From contig CAAECY010000078.1 in the NCBI GenBank assembly GCA_900754475.1, positions 5,900 to 69,899 on the forward strand: a stretch of DNA of 64,000 bases, written 5' to 3'. Under the pieces are notes generated by a model that was not told the origin of the DNA, did no database searches, and saw only the letters and a list, made by a program, of their open reading frames with translations. Origin of the DNA: an uncultured Sutterella sp. Lineage in GTDB: Bacteria; Pseudomonadota; Gammaproteobacteria; Burkholderiales; Burkholderiaceae_F. A program made the translations under genes and the position numbers. Positions 7,676-16,246 of this stretch are shown piece after piece (position 1 is the stretch's first letter; each line of letters opens with the position of its first letter).

Positions 7676-9568
7676 TCAGCGACGCGGACCGCGGCCGTTG
7701 CGTTCGAACCGGTCGAATCGACCGTTGCCGCGGCGGTCGCCGCGATCGCCTCGATCATTGCGGTCGTAGCGATCGTTGCGCTCGTTGCGTTCGGCCCGAT
7801 CGCCGAAGCGCTCGAAACGTTCGCCCCGGTCGCTTCGATCGGAGCGTTCGCCGCGATCCGCACGGTCGGCGCGGTCCGAACGGTCGGAGCGCTCTTCGCG
7901 GCGACGCGGTTCGTCGAACTTCACGAGCACGTTGCGGCCCTTGTAGCGCACGCCCTGCATGGCTTCGACCACGCGTTCCGCCACGGCCTCTTCGACTTCG
8001 ACGAGCGTGAAGCGGTCCGAGATGTCGATCGCGCCGATCGAGCGGGAGTGGATGCCCGATTCGTTCGCAAAGGCGCCGACGATGTCGCCCGGGCGCACGC
8101 CAACGTCGCGGCCGGCGCCGAAGAAGATGCGCTTCATGCCGGCTTCGGGACCGGCCGAGCGGTCGCGGCGCTCGCGACCGTTGCGTTCGCCCCGTTCGCC
8201 TCGTTCGGCGCGATCGCGCTTCGGGCGCTCGAAGGGCGAGAACGCGGGAATGTCGGTGTCGTCGTCCACGCCGCCTTCGCTCTCGAGCGCGAGACGGATG
8301 GCCGCGGCCGCCACGTCGAAAGGATCGTGCTCTTCGCAGAGCGTTTCGACGACGACGCGGAAGCGCTCGAGGTCGCCCTCGCGGAGCACTTCTTCGACGG
8401 AGCCGCGCACGACTTCGAGACGGTGCGCGCGCACGTCGGTGGCGGAGGGCACGGAGCGGATTTCGATGCGGCTCTTCGTGATGCGTTCGATCGCGCGCAG
8501 ATGACGGTGTTCGCGGGGCTCGAGGAGCGTGATGGCGGTGCCCGTACGACCGGCGCGGCCCGTTCGCCCGATGCGGTGCACGTACGTGTCGTAGGAGGCG
8601 GGGATGCCGAAGTTGACGACGTGCGTGAGGTTTTCAAGGTCGATGCCGCGGGCGGCGACGTCCGTGGCGACGATCACGTCGACTTGACCGGCGCGGGCGC
8701 GCTTCATCACGCGGTCGCGCGTCGGCTGATCGAGCCCGCCGTGCAGGGCTTCGACGCTCCAGCCGCGGGCGCGCAGCGCTTCGGTGAGTTCGTCCACTTC
8801 CGTGCGGGTGCGCGTGAAGATGATGGCGAGTTCGGGCCCTTCGAGGTCGAGAATGCGACCGAGCGCGGGCAGGCGGTAGTTGTGACCCACCACGTACGCG
8901 ATCTGCGGCACGCGGGGCGCTTCGCCGTCCGCGGTTTCTTCACGGGCGATCTGGATGCGCACGGGGTCCTTGAGGTGTTCTTCGGCGATGCGGGCGATGC
9001 GCGGGGCGAGCGTCGCGGAAAAGAGCGCCGTCTGCACCGTTTCGGGCACGGCGTTGAAAATGGCGTCGAGTTCGTCGGCAAAGCCCAGATCGAGCATTTC
9101 GTCGGCTTCGTCGAGAACGACCGCTTTGAGGGCGGAGAGGTCGAGCGTTCCCTTGTTGATGTGGTCGAGCGCTCGGCCGGGCGTCGCGACGACGACGTGC
9201 GTGCCGCGCTTCAGGGCGCGGATCTGGCGACCGTACTCCTGCCCGCCGTAAATGGGCGTGACGATGATGCCCGCGTTGCGGCCGAAGTTGTGGAACGATT
9301 CGCTCACCTGCAGGCAAAGTTCGCGCGTCGGCGTGAGAACGAGGATGAGCGGAAGATCGGGTTCGGCGCCCACGACGTGGCGGTCGAGGAGCGGGAGCCC
9401 GAAGGCGGCGGTTTTGCCCGTGCCGGTGGCGGCCTGACCGAGGACGTCGCGTCCTTCGAGCAGCGCGGGGATCGCTTCCTGTTGAATCGGGGTGGGTTCT
9501 TCGAAACCGAGCTGCGAGAGCGCGCTCACGATGTCATCGGAAAGACCAAGTTCGGAAAAAGTGGCCAT
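7676..9568 (-). CDS. DEAD-box ATP-dependent RNA helicase, DeaD/CsdA type
   Basis: A 630-residue RNA helicase. The RecA-like core has the Q motif GFEEPTPIQQ (21-30), Walker A ATGTGKT (47-53), DEAD (153-156), SAT (184-186) and the HRIGRTGRAGR motif VI. After the core, about residues 480-555 (KRIFFGAGRDVGVRPGDIVGAF onward) match the DbpA-type RNA-binding fold found in DeaD and DbpA. The last 75 residues are a low-complexity tail of alternating Arg-Asp and Arg-Gly units, expected to be disordered and RNA-binding. DeaD relatives help ribosome assembly and mRNA unwinding in the cold. The gene is inserted between rplY and pth, which are adjacent in many relatives. An ATG at 9568 with AAGAGA upstream is the start. 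Confidence 0.92.
   Translation of the reverse strand: MATFSELGLSDDIVSALSQLGFEEPTPIQQEAIPALLEGRDVLGQAATGTGKTAAFGLPLLDRHVVGAEPDLPLILVLTPTRELCLQVSESFHNFGRNAGIIVTPIYGGQEYGRQIRALKRGTHVVVATPGRALDHINKGTLDLSALKAVVLDEADEMLDLGFADELDAIFNAVPETVQTALFSATLAPRIARIAEEHLKDPVRIQIAREETADGEAPRVPQIAYVVGHNYRLPALGRILDLEGPELAIIFTRTRTEVDELTEALRARGWSVEALHGGLDQPTRDRVMKRARAGQVDVIVATDVAARGIDLENLTHVVNFGIPASYDTYVHRIGRTGRAGRTGTAITLLEPREHRHLRAIERITKSRIEIRSVPSATDVRAHRLEVVRGSVEEVLREGDLERFRVVVETLCEEHDPFDVAAAAIRLALESEGGVDDDTDIPAFSPFERPKRDRAERGERGERNGRERRDRSAGPEAGMKRIFFGAGRDVGVRPGDIVGAFANESGIHSRSIGAIDISDRFTLVEVEEAVAERVVEAMQGVRYKGRNVLVKFDEPRRREERSDRSDRADRADRGERSDRSDRGERFERFGDRAERNERNDRYDRNDRGDRGDRRGNGRFDRFERNGRGPRR
7680..7912 (-). 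repeat. degenerate short tandem repeat coding the helicase tail
   Basis: The 3' end of the helicase gene is built from imperfect 6-9 base units around CGATCG, CGGTCG and CGTTCG, which encode the RD/RG/RN-rich tail. The pattern suggests growth and contraction by slippage. It is coding and in frame. Confidence 0.7.
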
Positions 9569-9739
9569 GAAATTCTCTTAAAAAACAATGTGCGGCCACG
9601 TGCACCCGGAAACACCAAAGAAACGGTCGATGCGGATCGAAAGCAAACGGGAGTGATGGCCTGGGAGGAGGCTCGTCGGTCGAAAGCGTGTCGAGCAACG
9701 AGGTCGGGAGGGGCGGAGGCGGGCTCCGCAAGGGATTTG

Positions 9740-9778
9740 AAAAAAGCCCGCGGGAGAATGAACTCTGCGGGCTTTTTT
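9740..9778. terminator. terminator downstream of rplY
   Basis: A 12-base-pair stem (AAAAAAGCCCGC / GCGGGCTTTTTT) lies 22 bases after the rplY stop, between rplY and the helicase gene. It can act on the minus strand and separates the two leftward genes. Confidence 0.9.
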
Positions 9779-9799
9779 CGAGTTCTCCGACGAGGGAGA

Positions 9800-10414
9800 T
9801 TACTTGGCTTCGGCCGCAGCAGGGGCTTCGGCGGCTTCTTCGCCTTCGGCGACGGTCACTTCTTCTTCGACCGGAGCGATCACGGAGGCGACCACGACGT
9901 CGGTGACGACTTCAACGCCGGCGGGAACCGCGAGTTCCTTCGAGTGGAGCGTCATGCCGGATTCCATCTTGGAGAGGTCGACGGCGATGAATTCGGGCAG
10001 TTCGCGCGGGAGGCACTGGACTTCGACGTAGGAAACCGTGTGGCTGATGATGGCCTTGTCCACCTTGACGGCGGGGCTTTCTTCGGCGCCCGAGAAGTGC
10101 AGGGGCACGCGCATCGTGACCTTTTCGTCAGCGGCGATGCGCTGGAAGTCGATGTGCATGACCTGGGGCTTGTAGGGGTGCATCTGGAAAGCGCGGAGAA
10201 CGACGAGTTCTTCCTTGCCGTCGAGTTCCATCGTCAGGATCGAAGCGTGGAACTTTTCCTTACGCAGAGCGTAGAAAATGGGATTGTGTTCGAGCTCGAT
10301 CGGCGTAGCGGGTTCGTGGCCGCCGTAGACGATGCCGGGCAGCTTGTCCGCGCGGCGCAGACGGCGGCTCGCACTCGTACCTTGCGCCTTACGCGTGGTG
10401 GCGATGACTTTCAT
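9800..10414 (-). CDS. rplY: 50S ribosomal protein L25, long (Ctc/TL5) form
   Basis: L25 binds 5S rRNA in the large subunit. The 204-residue product is the long form: the N-terminal 5S-binding domain (about 1-92, with the LPGIVYGG motif) is followed by the Ctc/TL5 C-terminal beta domain (about 95-185) and a Glu/Ala-rich acidic tail. The start at 10414 has a good AGGAG site. It follows prs in the conserved prs-rplY order, with a hairpin in the 73-base gap and a terminator after the gene. Confidence 0.97.
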   Translation of the reverse strand: MKVIATTRKAQGTSASRRLRRADKLPGIVYGGHEPATPIELEHNPIFYALRKEKFHASILTMELDGKEELVVLRAFQMHPYKPQVMHIDFQRIAADEKVTMRVPLHFSGAEESPAVKVDKAIISHTVSYVEVQCLPRELPEFIAVDLSKMESGMTLHSKELAVPAGVEVVTDVVVASVIAPVEEEVTVAEGEEAAEAPAAAEAK

Positions 10415-10446
10415 GGGTAACTCCTAATGGATGGTAGTAATAAAGT

Positions 10447-10474
10447 GTCCCGCAATCGCGACCAATCGCGGGAC
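10447..10474 (-). promoter_or_regulatory. hairpin in the prs-rplY gap
   Basis: GTCCCGC and GCGGGAC form a seven-base-pair stem with a 14-base loop that itself holds a repeated ATCGCG. On the minus strand it is followed by only a weak T stretch (ACTTTATTA), so partial termination or processing between prs and rplY is plausible. Confidence 0.4.
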
Positions 10475-10487
10475 GCGGAAAAAACGG

Positions 10488-11447
10488 TTATTCCGTGAAG
10501 AGCGAGCTCACGGAGTCTTCGCGCGCGATGCGCGAAAGCGTTTCGCCGATGATCGCGGCGCAGGAAACCTGGCGGATCTTCGGGCAGGCCGCAGCGGCGG
10601 CCGAAAGCGGAATCGTGTCCGTCACGACGAGTTCGTCGAGGGCGGAATTCGTGATGCGCTCGATGGCGGCACCCGAAAGCACGGGGTGCGTGATGTAGGC
10701 GACGACGGCCTTGGCACCGCGTTCCTTGAGCGCGCCGGCGGCGTTGCAGAGCGTACCGGCCGTGTCGACGATGTCGTCGGTGATGACGCAGGTGCGGCCC
10801 TTGACTTCGCCGATGATGTTCATGATTTCGGCCACGTTGGCACGGGGACGACGCTTGTCGATGATGGCGAGGTCCACTTCGAGGGCCTTGGCCATGGCAC
10901 GGGCGCGAACCACGCCGCCCACGTCGGGCGAGACGACCATGAGGTCTTCGTAGTTGCGGTTGACGAGGTCATTGAGCAGAACGGGCGTGGCGTAGATGTT
11001 GTCGACGGGGATGTCGAAGAAGCCCTGAATCTGGTCGGCGTGCAGGTCCATCGTGAGGACGCGGTCGACGCCGACGGACTGAAGCATGTTGGCCACGACC
11101 TTGGCGGAGATCGCCACGCGGGTCGAACGGGGACGGCGGTCCTGACGGGCATACCCGTAGTAGGGGATCGCGGCGGTGACGCGGCGGGCGGAAGCGCGCT
11201 TCAGAGCGTCAACCATGATCATGAGTTCCATCAGGTTGTCGTTCGTCGGGGCACAGGTGCTCTGCAGGATGAACACGTCCTTGCCGCGCACGTTGTCAAG
11301 GAGCTGGACCATCACTTCGCCGTCGCTGAAGCGGGTGACCGTAGCCTTGCCGAGAGGAATGTTGAGGTACTGAGTAACGGCCTGGGCAAGCTTGGGATTG
11401 GCATTGCCCGAGAAGACCATCATACTATCCGGAACCATGGGGACCAT
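10488..11447 (-). CDS. prs: ribose-phosphate pyrophosphokinase (PRPP synthetase)
   Basis: Prs makes phosphoribosyl pyrophosphate from ribose 5-phosphate and ATP, feeding purine, pyrimidine, histidine, tryptophan and NAD synthesis. The 319-residue class I enzyme has the ATP-binding region QDRRPRSTR, the [11 protein letters not shown] segment, VVSPDVGG and the PRPP loop [13 protein letters not shown]. The N-terminus has three candidate starts (residues 1, 4 and 9 are Met); [10 protein letters not shown] is the conserved beginning, so a later Met is possible. It lies between tRNA-Gln and rplY in the order typical for Burkholderiales. Confidence 0.97.
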   Translation of the reverse strand: MVPMVPDSMMVFSGNANPKLAQAVTQYLNIPLGKATVTRFSDGEVMVQLLDNVRGKDVFILQSTCAPTNDNLMELMIMVDALKRASARRVTAAIPYYGYARQDRRPRSTRVAISAKVVANMLQSVGVDRVLTMDLHADQIQGFFDIPVDNIYATPVLLNDLVNRNYEDLMVVSPDVGGVVRARAMAKALEVDLAIIDKRRPRANVAEIMNIIGEVKGRTCVITDDIVDTAGTLCNAAGALKERGAKAVVAYITHPVLSGAAIERITNSALDELVVTDTIPLSAAAAACPKIRQVSCAAIIGETLSRIAREDSVSSLFTE

Positions 11448-11553
11448 GACGCGCTCTTTGGTAGTGGCGGGGGCTTGCGCCCTCAGGGGTTAATGGCGGC
11501 ACCCGCATCTCGGACGGTGTCCGAAACGAAGCACCCACGCAAAAATCTAACGC

Positions 11554-11588
11554 AAAGAGAGGCATTCTGTAACGGAAAGCCTCTCTTT
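11554..11588. terminator. terminator after tRNA-Gln
   Basis: A ten-base-pair stem (AAAGAGAGGC / GCCTCTCTTT, 15-base loop) lies 25 bases downstream of the tRNA on the minus strand. The T run after it is short, so efficiency may be moderate; it also reads on the other strand with five T. Confidence 0.6.
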
Positions 11589-11613
11589 TTCTTGAAGAAA
11601 TTCGGGATGAGTG

Positions 11614-11690
11614 TGGCAGGGGTAGAAGGATTCGAACCTTCGAATGCCGGAATCAAAATCCGGTGCCTTAGGCCGCTTGGCGATACCCCT
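11614..11690 (-). tRNA. tRNA-Gln (anticodon UUG)
   Basis: A 77-base cloverleaf on the minus strand with a seven-pair acceptor stem (AGGGGTA / TACCCCT), the anticodon stem-loop CCGGA-TTTTGAT-TCCGG giving UUG, a T arm with GGTTCGAATCC-like loop and an encoded CCA end. It sits between ispE and prs, its usual place in Burkholderiales. Confidence 0.97.
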
Positions 11691-11702
11691 ATCACGATCC
11701 GT

Positions 11703-12566
11703 TTATTCGGTGAGCCATGAAGCCAGAGGATGGACCGGCAGGCTTCGAACCCGGAATTCCAGCCACCCTTCGGGCAGGTTCAGCGAGCGCTCGGGAGCGC
11801 CTTCCGGCTCGACGGCGAAGACGGTACTTCCCGAGCCCGTCATGCGCGGCTCAAAGCCGGATTCGGAGAGCATCCGCAGCGCTTTGTGCACGGCGGGCTC
11901 GATCCGAGCGGCCACTGGCTCCAGGTCGTTGTGGCCGGGGAGAGCCGGCCAGCGGTTCCGGATGGAGTCGGAAAAGACCGCTATTGTGCGTGTTTCGGTA
12001 GACCGTGTCAAGTCGGGGGCCGAAAAAATCTTACCCGTGGACACGCCTCGGCCGGGCCAAACGAGCCGATACCGGGCGTCGGGAAGCTCCACGGGGAGGA
12101 GCTTTTCGCCGATCCCTTCCGCAAAGGCGTTCCGACCGAAAAGGAAGAAAGGAACGTCGGCTCCGAGTTCGACGCCGAGCGCCATCAGTTCGCTTCGGGT
12201 GAGGCGCAGGTTCCAGAGGCGGTTGAGCCCGATCAGCACGGTGGCGGCGTCGGAACTGCCGCCCCCGAGCCCGGCTCCGACGGGAATGCGCTTCTCGAGT
12301 CGGATCCGAATGCCCGCCCCGACGCGGAAGCGCTCCTTCAAAAGACGCGCGGCCCGCACGCAGAGGTCCTCCTCGGCGGGACCCGTGAGGTCGCCCTCGC
12401 GCTCGACGTCGCCCGAGGGTAGGAGCGTGAGATCGACCGTATCGGCCAGGTCGATCAGGGTGAAGATCGACTGCAGGAGGTGCTTGCCGTCGGGGCGACG
12501 GCCCGTCACGTGCAGAAAGAGATTCAGTTTGGCGGGGGCCGGGAGCCCCAGACAGGCTTCAGTCAT
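11703..12566 (-). CDS. ispE: 4-diphosphocytidyl-2-C-methyl-D-erythritol kinase
   Basis: IspE phosphorylates CDP-methylerythritol in the non-mevalonate isoprenoid pathway. The 287-residue GHMP kinase has the N-terminal PAPAKLNLFLHV motif, the ATP-binding glycine-rich loop PVGAGLGGGSSDAA and the C-terminal MTGSGSTVFAV motif. It overlaps the end of lolB by eight bases, and the tRNA-Gln gene starts 12 bases after its stop. The start could also be at an internal position nearer PAPAKLN, but the overlap with lolB is normal for this pair. Confidence 0.96.
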   Translation of the reverse strand: MTEACLGLPAPAKLNLFLHVTGRRPDGKHLLQSIFTLIDLADTVDLTLLPSGDVEREGDLTGPAEEDLCVRAARLLKERFRVGAGIRIRLEKRIPVGAGLGGGSSDAATVLIGLNRLWNLRLTRSELMALGVELGADVPFFLFGRNAFAEGIGEKLLPVELPDARYRLVWPGRGVSTGKIFSAPDLTRSTETRTIAVFSDSIRNRWPALPGHNDLEPVAARIEPAVHKALRMLSESGFEPRMTGSGSTVFAVEPEGAPERSLNLPEGWLEFRVRSLPVHPLASWLTE

Positions 12567-13092
12567 CGAGCGTTACCGTAAGCGTGATGCGGGGAGAACC
12601 CGAGAGTCGGAGAAAACGCACCGTTCGGGCGGAGCCCTCGGGGCGTCGGGCGCGGATGCGAGCTTCCCACTCGCCCGTCGTCAGTTGGTCGTTCGTGGTC
12701 GGTGCGGCAAGTACTTCAAACAATTCCCGAACGGGAAGGGTGAAGCCGAGCACGTTCGAAAGCAGGTCGTCGAGGTCTTTCCCCTCGGCGACGGTTTCGT
12801 CGATCCCGCGGCTGAGCCGAGCGCCCGAGCTGTCGACCTCGATGCGTGCAAGTACGCCCGCAAGCGGCGTCAGCAGATCGAGCTCAAGGTCGGGGGCGGC
12901 CTCGCCCCGTTCCCTCACCGTCAAACGAAAGCGTCCCGTTTGGTTCTCGGTTTTTCCGGGGGCGGCGACGGTGAGCGCGAAGCGCCCCGCAAAGACGCGT
13001 CGGTCGGCGGGGGTCGTCGCGCAGCCCGAGAGGAGCGCGATCTGCGCAAGGCCGAGGCCTCCGAGAAGTCTCACGAGTGTACGGCGCTTCAC
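12559..13092 (-). CDS. lolB: outer-membrane lipoprotein LolB
   Basis: LolB accepts lipoproteins from the periplasmic carrier LolA and inserts them into the outer membrane. The 177-residue precursor has a lipobox LLSGC with the acylated cysteine at residue 24, and then RVFAGRFALTV and the downstream beta pattern of the LolA/LolB fold. The size is a little below the usual 190-205. Sequence similarity in this family is low; the lolB-ispE order supports the call. It overlaps the TPR gene upstream by four bases and ispE downstream by eight. Confidence 0.88.
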   Translation of the reverse strand: MKRRTLVRLLGGLGLAQIALLSGCATTPADRRVFAGRFALTVAAPGKTENQTGRFRLTVRERGEAAPDLELDLLTPLAGVLARIEVDSSGARLSRGIDETVAEGKDLDDLLSNVLGFTLPVRELFEVLAAPTTNDQLTTGEWEARIRARRPEGSARTVRFLRLSGSPRITLTVTLDD

Positions 13093-14978
13093 GGACGGAC
13101 TCCCGCGGTGCGTTCGGGCGCGCTCTTGTCCGTATTCGAGGTCCCGGTCGTCGCGGGAAGCGCGAGCGCGCGGCGCGCGGCGAGCGCTTCAAGGTCGGGC
13201 GTGAGGCCCGAGCGTTCGATCGCCTCGGCGAGCACCTTCTCGGCGTCCGCGCGTCGGTTGAGCGCGCAGAGAATGTCGACGAGGTGCGAGGCCACTTCGG
13301 GGTCGTAGAGCTTTTTGAGCGAGGCGTTCGTGAATTCGTACGCGGCCTTGAAGCGACCCTCGCGGTAGGCGAGCCACCCCATCGAGTCGAGGATGAACGG
13401 GTCGAGCGGCGCGGCCTTGAAGGCGACTTCGAGGTGCCGGCGTGCTTCGTCGAGGTTCCGGTTTTCTTCAACGAGGAGGTAGCCGAGCGCGTTGTTCGCC
13501 TGCACGTGCTGCGGGTTCATGTCGAGGAGCCGGCGCAGGAACGCTTCCGAGTCGCTTCGCTCGCCGACGGACTCCGCCGCCATGGCGGCGTCGTAGAGGA
13601 TCTCGGTGTCGGTCGGATGTTGGGCGGACGCCTCCTTCAGAAGGACGTACGCATCGCGGTTGCGGCCGTTTTCAAGGAGCAGCTTCGACTCGGCCGAGTA
13701 GAGGATCGCCGTGTCGAGGGGCAGCGTCTTGCGGCCTTCTTCGAGAATTCGGCAGGCGTCGTCGAGTCGACCGAGATCGGCCGTGGCGATCGCTTCGCGA
13801 ATGCGGGCCTGACCCGCATAGGGGCCGTCCGTGAGTTCGTGCCAGTACTTCGCCGCCCGTTCGAGCGCCTTTTGTTCGAGCGCGGCGTTCCCGAGGAGGA
13901 GCCAGACGTCGTGGTGCGAGAGATCGATCTCCGAATTCGTTTCGCGCAGTGCCTCGACGTAGGCGAGGAGGTGCTTTTCGGCGCGGGGCGCGTCGCCCAG
14001 GTCCGCGGCGATTTGGCCGGCGTTGTAGAAGACGGTCGCGTCCTCGCCCGCGTTCTTCACCGCACGGTCGGTTTCGCGAAGCGCGAGGTCCTTGTTGCCG
14101 AGTCGGGCTTCGACGCGGGCGAGAACCAGGCGGATTCGGGCTTCGTTCGGGTGGCGCTCGAGGAAGGTTTTGAGCATCCGGTGCGTGCCCTCGGGGTCGA
14201 CGCTCCAGCAGACGTCGGCCGCTTCGCCGACGATCGACGCGTCGGCGGGCTTCGACTTCTGGGCGGCGCGCGCGAGACGGCAGGCCCGGTCGCCTTCGCC
14301 CGCGGTCTTCAAGAGGAGCGCGTACCCGAGACGGCTTTCGGCGTCGGTGCGCTTTTCTGCATAAGGCTTGACGGCTTCGGCGAAAAAGCGCGCGTCGCTC
14401 GGGCGCGAACGGGAAAAGAGGCGCGAGACGCGACCCACCCACGCATCGTCCGAGCGGGGTTTGACGGCGTCGCCCGCGGCGGGCTTTTCGTTTTTGTGTG
14501 CGGCTTTGGCCGCGTCGAGTGCGGCGAGACCCTTTTCAAGCGCGGCGCGGTCGCCCTTCTCGACGGCGTCCGCGAAGATCGTCTGCCAGGCCATTTCGCT
14601 CGTCGGCTCGAGCTCCGTCCAGAAGCGGGCCACGGCGACGAGTCGGTTCGAGTCGCGGGTGGCGAGCGCCGCCTGCCAGGCCATTTCGGCGATTTCGGGA
14701 TTTTTCTCGCGATAGGCGGCCGACATCAGGGCACTTGCCGCAAAATCGACATCTTTGCGATGATAGGCAATTCCGCCGGCGACGAGCTCGTAGAGCGTCG
14801 AGTCGGGACGCGTGACGGGCGGGTGCCCGGCGGGCATCGCCGGAGCCTCCTTCGACATGAAGCTCTTCGACGAGGAAATCTCGGGGTGACCCGGGGGCAA
14901 TTCGAAGGCGCAAAGCGTCTGAGCGGCAAAGAGCGCGGCTAGGGTCGCGGTGACGGAACGAAAAGAGGGCGCCGGCAT
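13089..14978 (-). CDS. exported TPR-repeat protein
   Basis: A 629-residue protein with a signal peptide ending near LCA-FELPPG (about residue 24) and then almost entirely alpha-helical tetratricopeptide repeats, clearest between about 350 and 560 (for example DTEILYDAAMAAESVGERSDSEAFLRRLL). Proteins of this kind precede lolB in many Betaproteobacteria; their exact job is unknown but lipoprotein or outer-membrane assembly is a reasonable inference. I use the ATG at 14978. An in-frame ATG at 15014 would overlap a promoter-like TAGAAT, and the signal peptide begins at 14978. It overlaps lolB by four bases. Confidence 0.85.
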   Translation of the reverse strand: MPAPSFRSVTATLAALFAAQTLCAFELPPGHPEISSSKSFMSKEAPAMPAGHPPVTRPDSTLYELVAGGIAYHRKDVDFAASALMSAAYREKNPEIAEMAWQAALATRDSNRLVAVARFWTELEPTSEMAWQTIFADAVEKGDRAALEKGLAALDAAKAAHKNEKPAAGDAVKPRSDDAWVGRVSRLFSRSRPSDARFFAEAVKPYAEKRTDAESRLGYALLLKTAGEGDRACRLARAAQKSKPADASIVGEAADVCWSVDPEGTHRMLKTFLERHPNEARIRLVLARVEARLGNKDLALRETDRAVKNAGEDATVFYNAGQIAADLGDAPRAEKHLLAYVEALRETNSEIDLSHHDVWLLLGNAALEQKALERAAKYWHELTDGPYAGQARIREAIATADLGRLDDACRILEEGRKTLPLDTAILYSAESKLLLENGRNRDAYVLLKEASAQHPTDTEILYDAAMAAESVGERSDSEAFLRRLLDMNPQHVQANNALGYLLVEENRNLDEARRHLEVAFKAAPLDPFILDSMGWLAYREGRFKAAYEFTNASLKKLYDPEVASHLVDILCALNRRADAEKVLAEAIERSGLTPDLEALAARRALALPATTGTSNTDKSAPERTAGVRP

Positions 14979-15011
14979 GGTCCATCGCAGGAGTGGTGAC
15001 AAAAGTTCTTC

Positions 15012-15020
15012 CATTCTATC
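15012..15020 (-). promoter_or_regulatory. candidate -10 element for the TPR-lolB-ispE unit
   Basis: GATAGAATGG on the minus strand contains a near-consensus -10 hexamer about 35 bases before the chosen TPR start. No clear -35 is present. The same GATAGAAT string occurs before ruvX. Confidence 0.35.
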
Positions 15021-15113
15021 GGCACGGAGCCCGAGGGCGGGCCGTGTCGGGCTCGGGAGCGTAACGCGAGGTTAACCGCGCCCCTCCGACGGGGCGCCGG
15101 AAAGGATGTTGAG

Positions 15114-16226
15114 GTGATGGAAAGCAAGCAGTCGACGGTCGACGCCGTCTTTGCCGAACGATTGACGGCCTGGCAGCGCGTTCACGGTCGGCACGATCTG
15201 CCGTGGCAGCGGACGAACCGGCCGTACGAACGCTGGGTGTCGGAAATCATGCTGCAGCAAACGCAGGTGGCCACGGTGATTCCCTATTTCGAGCGCTTCA
15301 TGGAGCGCTTTCCGACGGTGGGCGAGCTCGCGCGGGCCGACGAAGACGAGGTTCTTCGCTACTGGGCGGGGCTCGGCTACTACAGCCGCGGGCGCAACCT
15401 GCGTCGCGCCGCCCTCGAAGTGCTCGAGCGCTTCGGAGGCGTCATGCCCGAGCGGTTCGACGACTTGGTGTCGCTCCCGGGGATCGGCGAAAGCACGGCC
15501 GCGGCCGTGAGCGCCTTCGCATGCGGCGAGCGGCGCGCGATGACGGACGGCAACGCCAAGCGGGTGGTGGCCCGCGTCTATGCGATCGAGGGGGCGGTCG
15601 GTTCGTCCGCCTTCGAGCGGGCCGTGAAAGCGAAGTGTCTGGAGATTTTGCCCGCCGAAGCCGACATGGCCGACTACACGCAGGGCCTGATGGATTTGGG
15701 GGCGATCGTCTGCCGCCGTCGCAAGCCCGCGTGCGAGGCGTGCCCGCTTGCGGATCTGTGCGCCGCACGCGCCGCGGGGCGAGCGGAGAGCTTCCCCGAG
15801 CCGAAAAAGGCCGTTCCCAAAGCCTGCCGTCGCGTGGCGATGGCGTTCGTGCAAACGGACGAGGGTCTCTGGCTGGCCCGCCGGACGGGCAACGAAGGGA
15901 CGGAGACGGGAAGCGTCTGGAAGGGGCTGTGGACGCCTCCGATGGCGGTCGACGCCGAGGCGTCCCACGCCGAACTGTGGGCCCGACTTGAGGGCGACTA
16001 CGCGCTCTCGGCGCCGCTTGCGGGTGCCGAGCTGCGGCACCTCCTCTCGCATCGGGAGCTTCTGATCGAGGCGCGTCTTTACCGGGCGACGCCCGAGACG
16101 ACGAACCGGCTTCGCGCCGCGGGATTCACGCCGCACGTCGAGGGCGAGGCCATGCCGGGGCGGCCCGCCCCCGTCGTTCGTCTTCTCGAGGCGCTGATGC
16201 GGCCGTCGCTCTTCGGAGAGCGTTGA
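15114..16226 (+). CDS. mutY: A/G-specific adenine DNA glycosylase MutY
   Basis: MutY removes adenine mispaired with 8-oxoguanine. The 370-residue protein has the catalytic-glutamate helix SEIMLQQTQV (about 43-52), the helix-hairpin-helix LPGIGESTAAAVSAF, the catalytic aspartate in TDGNAKRV, and the four-cysteine iron-sulfur cluster C-X6-C-X2-C-X5-C (CRRRKPACEACPLADLC). The C-terminal third is the NUDIX-like domain that reads 8-oxoguanine (HLLSHRELLIEARLY). The start is either the GTG at 15114 or the ATG at 15117; AGGA at 15103-15106 fits both. It converges with rapZ. Confidence 0.97.
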   Translation: MMESKQSTVDAVFAERLTAWQRVHGRHDLPWQRTNRPYERWVSEIMLQQTQVATVIPYFERFMERFPTVGELARADEDEVLRYWAGLGYYSRGRNLRRAALEVLERFGGVMPERFDDLVSLPGIGESTAAAVSAFACGERRAMTDGNAKRVVARVYAIEGAVGSSAFERAVKAKCLEILPAEADMADYTQGLMDLGAIVCRRRKPACEACPLADLCAARAAGRAESFPEPKKAVPKACRRVAMAFVQTDEGLWLARRTGNEGTETGSVWKGLWTPPMAVDAEASHAELWARLEGDYALSAPLAGAELRHLLSHRELLIEARLYRATPETTNRLRAAGFTPHVEGEAMPGRPAPVVRLLEALMRPSLFGER

Positions 16227-16246
16227 GTGCGGCCGCACGCGGGGCC

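Noticed and set aside
7680..7912. Repeat cluster resembling a CRISPR or satellite
   Set aside because: Units are 6-9 bases, irregular and in frame with the helicase tail; no spacers and no cas genes.
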